From Chamaea fasciata (Eukaryota; Chordata; Aves; Passeriformes; Sylviidae): DNA of 64,000 nt. Below, in pieces: positions 1-12,540 of the stretch. A program made the position numbers and the translations under genes. Each line of letters opens with the position of its first letter. The first letter of the stretch is position 1. The DNA is taken from NCBI GenBank assembly GCA_029207755.1, contig JARCOQ010000007.1, forward strand, positions 44,039,656 through 44,103,655, read 5' to 3'. The notes under the pieces are model-generated. The model had not been told where the DNA came from and searched no databases. It saw only the letters and a list, made by a program, of their open reading frames with translations.

Positions 1-414
1 CTGTTTAGGGGCAGACATTAGGAAATATTTAAATTTCAAACCTTTTTTTAGAAGCATTAACATCTATCTCAGCAGCAGTGGTGAGGGAATGATGACAAAG
101 CTGGAATCAGAAAAACATACTTTATTTTAGGGACAAACAGAAGTTTACTGATTTTGGTATTTTCCTCTTGAACAAATCCTTACAAGTTCTGGAAGCACTG
201 CTGAAACGGTTGACTCGCCCTATCATATGAAATGTCCTGTATTTGCAACCTGAAGGCAGTGCTGGGGCAGTTATCAGAAGCTCCAAAGAGCTTTTGTCTA
301 CGTGCCATATTTCTTACTTTTATAGCTAATGAATCAGGTATTCACATCCTTTTCTTGTTCTACTGTCCGTGCCTGCATAGGTTTCTGCTGTACAAGATGA
401 GGTAAGTTTACAAT
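1..414. other. Unique sequence, no gene seen
   Basis: Unique AT-rich DNA with no repeat or recognisable coding sequence. The only notable signal is a strong splice-acceptor-like pyrimidine run ending in AG at 379-380 and a perfect donor GTAAGT at 402-407, which would bracket a 21-base microexon (see findings). Open frames on the minus strand that run from here into the satellite are products of the simple repeat. Confidence 0.5.
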
Positions 415-814
415 GGAATGGAATGGAATGGAATGGGAAAGGGAAAGGGGAAGGGGAAGGGGAAGGGGAAGGGGAAGGGGAAGGGGAAGGGGAAGGGGAA
501 GGGGAAGGGGAAGGGGAAGGGGAAGGGGAAGGGGAAGGGGAAGGGGAAGGGGAAGGGGAAGGGAAGGGAAGGGAAGGGAAGGGAAGGGAAGGGAAGGAAG
601 GGAAGGAAAGGAAAGGAAAGGAAAGGAAAGGAAAGGAAAGGAAAGGAAAGGAAAGGAAAGGAAAGGAAAGGAAAGGAAAGGAAAGGAAAGGAAAGGAAAG
701 GAAAGGAAAGGAAAGGAAAGGAAAGGAAAGGAAAGGAAAGGAAAGGAAAGGAAAGGAAAGGAAAGGAAAGGAAAGGAAAGGAAAGGAAAGGAAAGGAAAG
801 GAAAGGAAAGGAAG
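415..814 (+). repeat. Composite polypurine satellite, GGAAT to GGGGAA to GGAAA
   Basis: Read directly from the sequence: GGAAT x4 (415-434), GGGAAA x2 (435-446), GGGGAA x19 (447-560), GGGAA x7 (561-595), a GGAA/GGGAA transition, then GGAAA x41 (605-809). From 435 to 814 the plus strand has only purines. The GGGGAA block gives nineteen successive G4 runs spaced by two A's, a textbook G-quadruplex pattern, and the whole tract is a homopurine-homopyrimidine run able in principle to form triplex DNA. It lies 8 bases downstream of a splice-donor-like site and 165 bases upstream of an LTR. Several 130-165 residue open frames cross it in every frame; they encode only low-complexity peptides and are not genes. 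Confidence 0.98.
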
Positions 815-978
815 TGGCAATTTGAAGCTGAACTCTCATTTTCACATTAGTGCCAGTAAAAATTGAGCCTTACCTACCTAAATAAATGGAACTACAACAC
901 TTATTGGGATATGAAGATCTTTGATAAAAAAGCACCATTTTGTTCAAAGCTGTTAGCTAATGTTCTCAAGGGTGCTTC

Positions 979-1850
979 TGTATTTATTTGAGGTACCAAA
1001 GTGTTAGAGCAGGGGTCTGCAAGAGTGGCCTCTGCAAGAAAGGCCAGGTTCTGCCTTTTTCCAGACACAGCCAGTCCCAGCTGGCTCCAATGGACCTGCT
1101 GCCAGGCATGGCTGAGCCTGTCAGTTGATCTGGTGGTGCCTCTTAAAAAGTGGTTAAAAAAGGGTAGAAAAGACTATGCAGCCTTTGTGAGAGACAGAAG
1201 CGATGAAAATATGAGAGACACAACCCTGCAGACACCCAGATCAGAAAACAAGGAAAATAAGGATGTGCTACAGGTGCTGGAGGAGAAATTCCCCTACGGT
1301 CTACAGATTATAGTGATGCAGTTTGTTTCCTTGTAGCCTGTAGAGAGTCCACACAAGAGGCGGCTTTCTGGCTGGAACTGGAGTCCAGGGAGAGAAACCC
1401 ATGCAGAAGTCTGATCTTTTAGGACTGTTCTTCCTGGAATGAACACATGTAGGAGTAGGAAACATGTGTTAGAAAAGAAGAATCAGAGACTAGATTGTGT
1501 TATGAATTGACTACAAGCCACCATTCCCATGCTCCTAGGAAATTTTTTGAGGAAAGAACGAAAGAGTCAGGAATGAAAGACTGAAGTAGAGCCTGGGAAG
1601 AAAAGAGGATGGGGGAGGAAGTATTTTTGGTTTTCTTTCTCACTGTCCTACACCATTTAAATGGCAATGAGTTATTCTTTCTCAAGTTGACTCTGTTCTG
1701 TCCATGCTAGTAACTGCTAAGTGATCTCCCTGCCTTTATCTCAACCACAGATTTTCCCATCTTGTTTTTCTCCTGCTGTCCTGTTGAGGAGGGGGAGTGA
1801 TAGAGTGGCTGACTTAGGGTCTGGCAGCCAACCAAGGTTAATCCACCACA
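979..1850 (+). mobile_element. Solo LTR, family A (ERVL-like), degenerate
   Basis: The segment begins with TGTATT and ends with CCACCACA, giving the TG...CA ends of a retroviral LTR. Internal landmarks match an avian LTR family I recognise: near the 5' end, sequence similar to the reverse complement of the element at 12906-13836; in the middle, 'cctgtagagag'-type motifs that are decayed forms of a tandem motif; and a 3' end reading 'gaggagggggagtgatagag' (1783-1802) followed by 'ccaaggttaatccaccaca'. No internal retroviral genes flank it, so it is a solo LTR left by LTR-LTR recombination or a fragment. Flanking 5-mers (gcttc, agttc) agree at only 3 of 5 positions, so the target duplication is decayed. 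It appears older and more deleted than the second copy. A 111-residue open frame at 1001-1336 lies inside and is not treated as a gene. Confidence 0.75.
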
Positions 1851-4800
1851 AGTTCCACCAAAACCACTGAAGGAAGAGAGCTGTGCTGATTTATACTAGC
1901 CCCAGTACTGGTACCTTCTCTTCTATTACTATAAATGAAAATAGTTTTATGTACAAAATAAGCAAGCATGGTTCAATTCTGAATGTTGCCATAGATAAGA
2001 GTGTTTACTTGGCAAGGAAAAGGGACAGGGGGAAGAAAACCACACTGTTAACATTAGTCCTTAGCCAGACATTTGGAAACTGTTGCTATATTTAAAGGCT
2101 AAGATTCCAATATGTTTTACATCAGGGAACTCTACACTCTTGTCTAATTACTGCTCTGTACAACATAGCTTATACTGGGCTACTTGGTGTTGAGAAGTAT
2201 TCCTCTTGGGTCTGCAAAACTAAATTATTTGAATACAATAAACAGTTTTTCCACTGCATGAATTCTGGTACTGTATTTTATTCTTAGACAAAATATATGA
2301 CAATTTCATTTAGAATCAAGAAACACACATCTTCCAGGTCAACAAGTAGCTATTTTATTCGAAAACAACATTCCATCACATGTCATGATAAATTTGTCCT
2401 GAAAATTTCATGCCAATCGCATGCTAAAGATTTCTGTCCCAAATGACTGGCACGTATTTTATAGTTAAGAAGATTACTTTTTATTTCTACCAAATTAAAA
2501 AATATGATTCTAAAAAGGATGCTACTACTATAAATAAATACAGTCTTTTCAGATGATAAACTTACAGCTCAGAGAAATCTCTGGTTTTGAAACAAGATAT
2601 CTGAGCTGATAAATCAATAAGTTAGACTTCTAATGAAGTCAGTGTGGACAATAAAAAGTGCTCTAGAGTTATGAAAAAGAAGGATAAAATATTTCCTTTC
2701 CCCTGCCATAGAAGGGAAGGGGGTGGGATGGGAGGAGACTCAGATGTTCCTACTAGGAAGGGACCTGGAAACATAAAGCAAGAGAGAATACAGAACAAGC
2801 ACCTGGACACTTCTTCTACAGCTGGAATCTGTGGAGAACCTTATGTCCTCACACTTCTCATGCACATACTCTCCATGAAAATGAGTCAGTTTTATAAGAA
2901 CGTTGCAGAGGAATAGGCAGAAAAAGACCTTGAAAGGTCATGTAGGTTTTTTCCCTTCCCCAGCCCCCGTTTTTTTCCAAAACCCAGACTGGATCCATGA
3001 ATAATTTATGTTTTATCTATCCCCAGCCTTCCTCCTCTCCCTCCTTCTCTTCCTATAAAAGCCTAGCTTGTGTTTCACAAGGAAGTTATATGGCACCAAT
3101 ACAGAGGACACACTGAGAACACTTTCCTGCTCTAAGCACCTAATATTGTGACATTGCTGTAGGAAGCCGTTGTAAAGCTGTGTGCCTCTAGGAACTTTTA
3201 AGCAATCACACTGGGGAGAACATAAAAAAGAGCAGGAACACAGTTTCATAAATAAAGACCTTGAAAACTGAGAACCCCCCCAATTTTTTACATTTTGCAG
3301 AGAAATAACTTCAGAGCTTCAATGCAAATGTCAGGCGTTTAAACAGCATGTAACTTTTTGTTCAGATGACTAGGCTAAGGTGTTTAACATAGATTTGATC
3401 ATGGCAGGACCTGGAAGTGCCTCATGGGTCTCATGTGAGCAACAAAAGAACTTACATGGGGTTTTGCAAGGCTGATTCAGTTGAATACCACTGTATTCAT
3501 AGTGATAAAGTTTGTAGTTAACAAAAACAAAATTTGATAAGGATTTATTTTGTTTAACATCCTGGAAACAAAATGACTGGGTTGTCTACCATTACTGTCT
3601 CTAATTTTACTTTCTGCCTGAATGGTTAGAGCATTCACCTGGAAGAAGGCAGAAGCCTGCTGGAAAACCTGCACGAGTGTAAATGATTTCTTTCATAAAA
3701 CTTGAAAAAATTTCAATGATGGGAAGCAAGTAAGCACTATCCACAAGTAGTTTGAAGTCATAGTTAGCTCCTATTGTTGAAATTTCTTCATTAATATGAG
3801 CTGAGTAGGTACAGAAATTATATTCTCCCAGTTTTCTTCTTAATATGATGGTAACTATTGATCTGTGCATAGCAGTGAGGATTTTCAACCTGCAACAACT
3901 GCTCCCGTTGCTTTTTGAAAGAACTGATAACTGTAAGGTTTTTGAAGAATTGCTAAGGTCACTCTATTGAAAGAGGAAATCAGGGTCAGGTGTCTTCTGA
4001 GGAGAGTCCCAAGAGCACACCTACCCCATACAGCACATCACACTCAACCTGGAGCAGTGCAGCTGTGCAAACTGAGAGCAGAGCTACTTAACTAGCATGT
4101 TTGTACTGCTTCCCTGATCCAAATGATTATCTTTCAGTGGGGCATCACATTCCTGTGTGAGAGAAGCTCAGCTTCCTCAGGGCTCATTCGGTGATGCCTG
4201 GCAGAGCCCAGTGTTCCACAGCAGGTCCTGAGAAAGACACGGAGTGAGACAGGATTGCCTTGCCAAACCAGTTGCCTTCTACAGAGCCTTCTACAAAGTT
4301 TGTGACTCACACATTGTGTGGAAGAGCTAAAATCCCTAAGTTCTTATGATACATATTTCTAGTTTCCCGAGATCTGATATTTCCAAAATAAATGCTGCTG
4401 CGATCTACTGTTCTTGTCATTTTAATCCAGGAATGACTCAGACGACTGTTTTCAAAAGGCGAAGTGAATGCTATTTACATATGTAGCAATGGTTGTTGCA
4501 TCACTGGAAGATGGGAAATGATACATTAGCATGTTCAGACTTTAAAGTTAAATCATGATATCTTTCAATTTTATCATATGATTAAAAATTACTTAGTCAA
4601 CTTTAACTGGTGACAGTCATCGTAATACACAAAGCCATGCCCTATCAGAATTTTATTTTCTATAATTAATTGCAACTCTTCAAAGCAAAGTACCGTAAAA
4701 TTTTCTAACATTAGGAGACTTTGGTTTCTTTGTGTTCTTTTCTCTTTTTCTGAAAAAAATATTCCAGTAATGAAATGGATATGGTTTATCTCATCTATGA

Positions 4801-7419
4801 AAATTTATGTATGTCTGCTAAACTCTCAACACATCTTCTCAGTTATTGAATTATCATATTCATTCAAGATGGCACAATCATTCCAAAAGCAAATATATAC
4901 AGAAATGTATAAATTCCCTAGACAAAAGGAGATTCTAAACAGCAAGTCACAGCCTTGTCAATCATAGTAAACAAACTTTAAATTCTATGAAGTTATTACT
5001 GAACTCAGGCATTATATTCTATATCAAAAATGTAAATATAAACACGGAATTTATTTTTAAAAGTTTCCATAAAGAAAGCAATATTGAAAATAGAAAATTA
5101 AGCTAATGAAAATAAATAGTAAGATACACAACAACATCATGAGACAAAATAAGAAAGAGCGCATTTGTTATAAAGAAGCAATACTAAGTAAGTAAGGATG
5201 GTGGAGAACTTTCCCAGAGAGAGTATGGTGTAATGTCAACCCAAAAAATTGAAACTTTTAGCCAAAACAGTATTCAAAGATTCATATAGAAGTGTGATAG
5301 GTTGTTTTCAGTATTATGGAAAACAAAATCTAGATGGCATAATTACCCTTTGCTTCCACTAGAACATTTTAAAGTCAGTGAACATTGTATCATTTAATTT
5401 GAAGACGTGGTCTTACCAAACTAAAATGAAAGTCATTGTCACATGCTCTACAGAAGAGGCACTTTGGTCAATTTTTTTTTTTTAGTATGTCAGACTGATA
5501 TTTTTTCACATTGTTGAATATTTACCTAAATTGACTAAATATTTTTTGCAACCAGGCTACATACAGAATGATGTTGCTTGTGATTTTTTTTTTTTAAATT
5601 AGAAAGTGTAAGAAAATCTCAGCATTAGAAGAGGTAATATATTCCTCAAAGGCCCCCTTTCAAGAGTCCCAGTCAAATTAGGCAGAAAAATATAATTTTG
5701 GCTTGAAATGAATTTGAAACTGTATCTTTTAAATCAGTGGTCATTGGGTTATTTATTTATCTTTATCATGGGTGTGGAAACTTGCATTGCCTGAACTCCA
5801 TTTTTAATTCCCCAGGTGAATATTATGCCTTCAAAATATAGTCGATGAACATATTTTTTTGGCTAAATGTGCTCATGTTGATCTGCCAAATGGCCTGATG
5901 CCTGCTAACATATTGGTCAGACACATGTCTTTGGGTGTAAGTGCCAAGAAAATTTCTCACACTTGCATGCCATATCTTCTAAAGGAAGCAGCACTGAGAA
6001 GTTATCACTACATATGCCTTTTTCTTTCAGCTTTGCCACACATATTTAGGTGAACTACCCAACCAGCCACAAAAGCCCAACAAAAAGGAAAGCAAGGAGT
6101 CTGTTGATGTTTATGAATTTTCACAATGTAAATAGGAATAACTTGGAGATCTTTGACAATTCTGGGTGCAATTACCTTGCTGGGGGAAGGGCAATGCAGC
6201 AGCCCTGGGCTTGAGCATCTTCAGGGTGTTGCTGTGAGCAAAGTTCGGGGTGGGCTGGTGAGAGGTGACACCTCAGCAGGTGGCAGTGTTCCTTCTCTCT
6301 GCCCTGGCCTCCTCAACAGCCCTTCAGCCTTTCCTCCCCAGAAGGAAAATTATCTGATGAGATAGAAGAATGCTAATTATCTAGGAAGAGTGTGTATTGC
6401 TGTTTTATATTGGGTGAAAAACAAACAAATAAACACATAAGCACACCTGTGAAATTCGAGCTGTTGCAAATGATTGAAGTCACGGCCAATGGTGAAAGAA
6501 GTTAATTAAACAGGCTGTGCAATCACGGTCTAATCGAAGATGAAACCTCTTTATGTGTCTAGAGAATAGGATCCCTGACATTTTCAGAGCAAATACATTC
6601 ACAGAAAACTTGCTGGATGAGATCAAATAAGTCTGCCTTTTTGATTCATATGTAGAAAGACTAAATATTTTGATTTGCTGTAGTCATGCTTTTGATTTGT
6701 ATTATGTTTGAATGAAGAAAAACCAATTTCCAAATTTTAAGAATTATGTTCTAAACTAATATAATTCCAGTGTTTTTAATCGCTAAAAATAGCTACATAT
6801 TTCTTAATAAAAATAGTAAGAATTAATTCTAATACAGACCAGGAATCTCTGTCAGCACGTGTTCAGTAGACCAAGCTGATTGTGAGGACAACAGGACAGA
6901 AAATTAGTAAGGAAAAATTGGAAACAAAATTGTTCTCGGAAAAAATTCACCATAAGAAAACAATAACAACAAAACAACAAAAAAAACCCCTACAAAACTA
7001 AGAACAGCTACTTTGATTTCGAAGGGAGCTTTCACATACGTAAGCAATTTTTTGTCAAGTTCCTTTTCAAAATTTCTAAAATGCCAGGATGTAACATACC
7101 AGGGATTTCAAATAAAAGTTAACTAAAAGTGAGATTTTACAGAATTTTTGGCTGTGAATAGAGCTAGAAATACCAAAAATTCTCATGAGAAAACTTTTTA
7201 CTTTTGAAACTGTCAATCAGGTGTTATTTTTGAATAGCTAATATTTGTGTAAGCATTAAAAAATGTATGATTGATCTGATTTTAACCTTTTGAGATTTAT
7301 CCTTTACTAGCATGAACTGATCTTAGTTGGAGTAGTTCCTGAAGTGCAAAAAGAAGTAATGTATCAATATAATTTTCATTGAAATCAGGAAAGAAAAATC
7401 GTTTAAAAGATAGGTATGG
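1851..7419. other. Unique AT-rich DNA, no gene seen
   Basis: I see no recognisable coding sequence, structural RNA or interspersed repeat. There is a modest GC-richer patch at about 6170-6345 with a pyrimidine-rich run ending in CCCCAG at 6341, acceptor-like but with no good donor nearby. Short T runs occur near 5470 and 5586. Open frames here are under 100 codons and show no family features. Confidence 0.5.
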
Positions 7420-7425
7420 AAGCTA

Positions 7426-7456
7426 AATAAATGTGGGTAGAAGTACCTTAATGACC

Positions 7457-7496
<40 letters not shown>
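7426..7496 (+). repeat. 39-base poly(A) tract preceded by AATAAA
   Basis: An uninterrupted run of 39 A's spans 7458-7496. A canonical polyadenylation signal AATAAA lies at 7426-7431, 26 bases before the run, which is the normal cleavage distance in an mRNA. This layout fits the 3' end of a poly(A)-tailed retrocopy. It could equally be a slippage-expanded A run beside a chance hexamer, because no coding remnant or matching target-site duplication was seen upstream. Confidence 0.9.
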
Positions 7497-7498
<2 letters not shown>

Positions 7499-9756
7499 AA
7501 GTTGCATTTTCTATACTGCTTGAGTATAAATAAATTATATGAAATGCAGATTTTTACATTGGTTGCAATGTGTCAAAATGTCCCATTAAAAGAAACACCA
7601 ATACCTTAAGCATTTTGTAGCTGAAACTAAACATTATGCCAATCCACAGTATAGAAACTGGAACTACAGTACATCAAAATAGACACAAATCAATATTCAC
7701 CAATTTTTGCATAGCAGCATTCAAAACAGGTCCCTGAGAACTGTCTAAACTGCACTTTGAGGAATGAAATTGGGAGAAAATAGAGGCTGAGCCTGCTTCC
7801 TCACCACCTTGATCCACACTGCCCAAGAGATTTAAGAATTTCAGTTTCAGCTTCTAAAACAGTCTTTTGATCACCTGTATCAAAATTACCAATTGAAATG
7901 TCTCTGCATAACGAGGCAGTTGTCAGATGAAATATAGGAATAAATACAAAGCAAAGGGACCTTTGTACCTTTCTGAAGACTAAAGCAGAATTTGAACAGA
8001 CCATTTGATTGTGAAAGTTGGTTTGAAGATTTGTGGCATTATCCACTTTCTAATATCATTTGTGGAATAGGATAAGACAGAAATATAGCAGTAATTAGCT
8101 AATTAGAACACATGGTGTGTGGGCTGGTTGAGAAGGCAACAACATTGTCTAGCAGAGAGAAACTAAAAAAAGTGCCTGACTAACTTTTGTAAGCTAATTG
8201 CCTGTGGGGTCAGCAAAGGATTCACCACCCCACACACACCCAGCCCTCCCCACCTCCACTCCCTGGAACAGCTGGTTAGACTTCTCATGTTTTGGCTTTC
8301 CTTTCCTTTGTTTCCATCCCCTGCCTAAATGTAGGGCACCAGAGAGATCTAAGGTATTTGCCAAAAGACAAGAATCACAAGGTCTATTTACCTGATTTCT
8401 TATGATAAAATTCAAAACAGCCTTGAAATCAAGGGACGCAACTCCAGACACATTTTGAGGAGGTTTGAGGGACATCTGCTGTGCAGCTCCTCTTTAATGG
8501 GATCTAGAGGGCAAGATGATGGAAAACCCTCAGGAGCCTCTCTGGTAAATCCAGCTCTGTAGGCAAAGTGCTCATGGTTTTTTTCACATAATTGCTAAAT
8601 TTGGAGGAAGATGAAACAAAAAGGAATAAAGGAAGGGAGTCAGATGCGACCTACTGTCATTGAATTAACTGGGAGCAAGAAATCAACAAAAGAGCTGGCA
8701 ATGCATAAAGCATTTCTATTTCAGGTCCTGATTTTCTTTTCCATAGGAATTGCTCATCATTTAAAGCTATAGACTTCCTAAATTAGCAAATATTGTTATT
8801 TTGAATGACAATTCAGTGTTCGGGTAATTGCCTAAAATATATCAAGACAAACTGGCCTTTTTTATTCCATTTTCTGAAAAGAGTAAAAGAGTTTCAGTCA
8901 CGACAGCTCCATTCCCTTGTTAAGCCCGTAGCTGTCACAATGTGGAGATTTTAACTACAACATAATCAGAGAATATCAATAAAATACATCTTACCATGAT
9001 CAAGAAATCATATACTTCTGGAAGAAAAAATAGTTTCTTCCTAGATCTTGCCTGTCTTCTCAATTTTTGAAAATGTCTTTATTAGTATGCTAACATTAAA
9101 GTATACCTTCACTAAGGCCTTTAAATAGAACTTTATTTTGTTTCTAAATTATTCTGTAACACCCTGTCTGGCATTCACTCGTAAATTGAATGCTCTAACA
9201 ACCACAAGGGCTCAGATTAGCAGGCTGGTGAACTGGTGTAAAAAACCCACACACCCCCAAAAATCTTAAAACCAACACAAAAGGCCTATCTTTCTTATTA
9301 CTTCTTTTCTTCTTATACAACAATTCAAACTGCTATCTGATTCCCCTGAAGCTCTAGGTAGCTATATATAGTCTGATTTATCTATATTTATTTATAGTCT
9401 CAGAAATATACATTCTGTTAAAAATCACCCTTGAAACTGGTGATGTAACAGTATTGGTCATCCTTAACACTGATGAAAGTTCTTGAATGGGAGAATCTTA
9501 TTCCAATTCAGTGCTTTTAGGGGAATTATATAGTTCAAGGACTCTAAACACTCCTTGAAAGGCACATGTGTAAATTGAGTAAGTACTTACTGTACTCTGA
9601 AAAGTCTTTTTCTTCTTTGGGCTGTGAAGCTCTCAGTGTGTGTATCTAACAAGAGAAATATCTCAACTCTTCCAAAAATTGTTACTGAAAATAATTCACT
9701 ACCATTAAGAAAAAAACCAGGTGAAGGCAGAGCCACTGTGTATAAATAAGCATTTC
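7497..9756. other. Unique AT-rich DNA, no gene seen
   Basis: No recognisable gene, RNA or repeat. Overlapping short open frames near 8194-8475 on both strands are shadows of a C-rich patch (8219-8270) and resemble no known family. Confidence 0.5.
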
Positions 9757-9819
9757 AATAATAATAATGATAATAATGATGATGATGATAATAATAATAA
9801 AAAAATGATAATAAATAAT
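9757..9819 (+). repeat. Trinucleotide repeat (AAT/ATG)n
   Basis: An interrupted run of AAT, ATG and ATA triplets, including ATG x4 in a row around 9778-9789, followed by a short A run and two more ATAATA groups. It is an impure microsatellite and is translated on the minus strand as a meaningless Tyr/His run. Confidence 0.95.
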
Positions 9820-12540
9820 TTACACTTACTTGGAAGTGTTGAAAGGGGAAAAATATGAGAAGGTGTCCTGGTTTGAAAATAGGATCATGTTGTGAAAAAT
9901 ACAGTTTAATCAAACAGAAATCTCCTAAGTCTCTTGTAGGCAGTTGCTTTATAATTAAATACCCCTTCAAAATATTCTTGACATAAGAATATTATTCCTT
10001 TTAAACTAGACTGGATATCTTATTTAACAGCTTCTCTGGATAAAGGGTATCATAATAGTTCCAATATACCCTTTGTAGTCTCATTTACTAGTTTACATTT
10101 TCTTTGGTCTTGCTTGGGTACTTTATGCAAGTTTCCTTGCATGCATTTATCCAAATATTTTTGGAATTTTACAACTCTAAATATATTATTACGCCCAATT
10201 TAGGTTTTTTGTATTGTCCTTTTAGAAACTAGATTAAACATGCATCTGGATGTAAATACAGAAGACACCCTAAATCCCTCTGCAGGTTCAGCATTTTGGG
10301 AGTTATTTGCTTGTTTTCCAGTTCAACCAAAACAACTCAAACCACTATGTTTTCTGGCCACCATCGCATTCTGAAGCTTTTTAATATGTAAACAACAGGC
10401 AACAGGAAACAAAGCAACCATTCTGTTTCCATGTTGTTCTCTTCCTCATCACTCATACTGCTTCCTACTCAGCAGACCTTTGTTCATTTTAGTTCTTAAG
10501 GAAACAGCTTTGGGAGGCTTGGGCATAACTAGATTCAGCAGTGGAACTTCCCTGGAATAGCTGTGTTAGCTCACTTTCAGTACAGGGCAGTGGCTTTCAA
10601 GGGGAACTTCTATCTCCTTCAAGTCAATGAGCTCACCTAAGCCAGGCTGTACATAATTAACTCCTATATAGTACTTACTGTCTGATCCACCTCTAAGTCA
10701 TCAGTGCTAATTAATCTCTTGAACTCTGCACATTTGCTTGGCTCAGGGACTCATTCCCTGAGAAAACTCATGGGAAACGGCTACTGTACATGGCTTTTAC
10801 ATCCTTTCATAATAGCCCAGAGGCCTGAAAAACATAACATCCAACCATATGCCATAGAGGATGTTTAAAACTGTTTCCAGACTTAAATACCTGTACATTT
10901 AAAATTATATGTTCAATACTGACCTTACAAAGCGATATAAAAAAAATAAATCATGAACTATCAGATAACAAAAATAAAGGAATGAAAATAACCACGTATA
11001 AAAATATCTGTGGCTAGAGAAGAAGAGGCAAAATGAATGAATAAAATTTAAAGAATAGTACATGTCCAGGTCGCTTTGTTCCTTTCCCTTTGAAATCAGC
11101 ATGTGACATGTGCATGAAAGAAATGATCTTAAATTGCATTTTTTGAGAAATCAAATGAAACAAATTCCCCACTGCTAAAGAAAATATTATGAACATGAAC
11201 AGCCTTAATGTCTCTAGGCTTTCTTTATTTAGCCAAGTGGGAAAAAATCATGCTTTCTCCCTGGCTTTTTATGAATTGTAGGTGATAAAAACCTCTGTCC
11301 TCTAACCTCTTTGGCTTTGAATATTCCATTTTACATGAGTTTGCTTACATAGTCCATTAACAGATCATCAATTTTCTATTTTTAGCATTGATGCTATTAA
11401 TTGACATTATTGTTTTGTTGTTTTATACTTCACAGATTCAGGTTTTCGAGTTCCTTATGTTCTTGCTAAGACTCCTGTTGTAATTTATCTTCTTATTCCA
11501 CCATTATACAGACCATGCACTGTATCGCAGCAGCTTAAGGAATTCTTCAGAGCTGTCAAGTTCAACCGGAGACTTCAACCCCATCCACTGCCACCTGTGC
11601 TAGTCACAACATAAGCAGTACTCCATTGAGTAGACTCATTCTACAAAGAAATTCCATAACCTGCTTTTCAAAACTCAACCTTCCAAAACAGAGCACAAGC
11701 TTTAGAAAGGCTTTAAAATCAACTCATAGACCTCATGTATATCTCAGGAAAAAAAACACAGAAATAAGCAAATAAAAAACAAAAAGAAACCCCATTAAAA
11801 CAAAATAAATTTGAGAGGTTTGCACTTCAAAAGTATAACAGTTCTTTGAAAAAAAGGTATTTTCACATGGTTCTCATCTGGAAGAAACAGAGATGTTTCT
11901 TTTAAAAGGTGGTCACTATTTTGCAACTGTGTTAATTTAATATTGCTTGTTGAAATTTTCCATTTTTGTATCTCATTTCTCTGCTTTATTTTATCTATGC
12001 TTCTATAGTATTTATTACTAACTTTTTAATATTCTCTTTCTTATTTTCTTGTCATTTTTATCAAGTTTTAAATAACAAATTGTATTGAAAATATTTTTCA
12101 ACTTTCAAATCTAGAACTTTTCAGATCATGTTTGCAATTTTAGAAAAAAAAAAAACAACCTTATTTTTTTTCCCCAGGAAAGTGTTTACTTAGTATTATC
12201 ATTATCATTAACCTCACAATTCCCTTTTCAAACCTTTCTTGATTCATGCCTTACTACATTTTATATATGATTCATTCAGAAACATATATAAGAGCAGAAA
12301 TGTTTAATATTATATCTAATTCACACAACTACAATATAGTGTTTGCCAAACATCAAATTCAGATACATAAAAAATGAAACGTTTTATTTACAATCAGTTA
12401 CAAGACTTAAAACTAAATAGAATTTTTTAAAATATTCATAAAGCTGGTAGTGACAGCAGTGCAGCATTATATATATGACTCAAAGCTTTTACTAGAATAA
12501 CAAAGTTAATAAAAAGCCATCCATAATACAGATTGAAGGA
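9820..12540. other. Unique AT-rich DNA, no gene seen
   Basis: No gene recognised. A stretch near 11540-11600 has a faint look of an old minus-strand CR1 tail ('aagttcaacc' followed by 'cttcaacccc'), but it is too decayed to call. A T-rich zone covers roughly 11930-12180. Confidence 0.45.

Noticed and set aside
326..866. Five overlapping open frames of 135-164 codons across the satellite
   Set aside because: They translate only the GGGGAA/GGAAA units (Gly/Lys/Glu/Arg or Ser/Pro/Phe runs) in all frames; a repeat with no stops explains them fully.
6150..6365. GC-rich patch with a 70-codon frame and a strong acceptor-like CCCCAG
   Set aside because: No matching donor within a sensible distance, and the translation shows no family features.
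9560..9600. Palindrome-like 'gtaagtacttac' as a regulatory site
   Set aside because: A 12-base palindrome in AT-rich DNA is expected several times in 64 kb and has no context here.
10676..10729. Minus-strand candidate exon ending at an ACTTAC (donor complement)
   Set aside because: Only about 47 bases, open in one frame, and the upstream acceptor has a weak pyrimidine tract; too likely by chance.
11520..11700. Possible further minus-strand CR1 tail
   Set aside because: Only two short strings resemble CR1 and the diagnostic tail repeat is absent.
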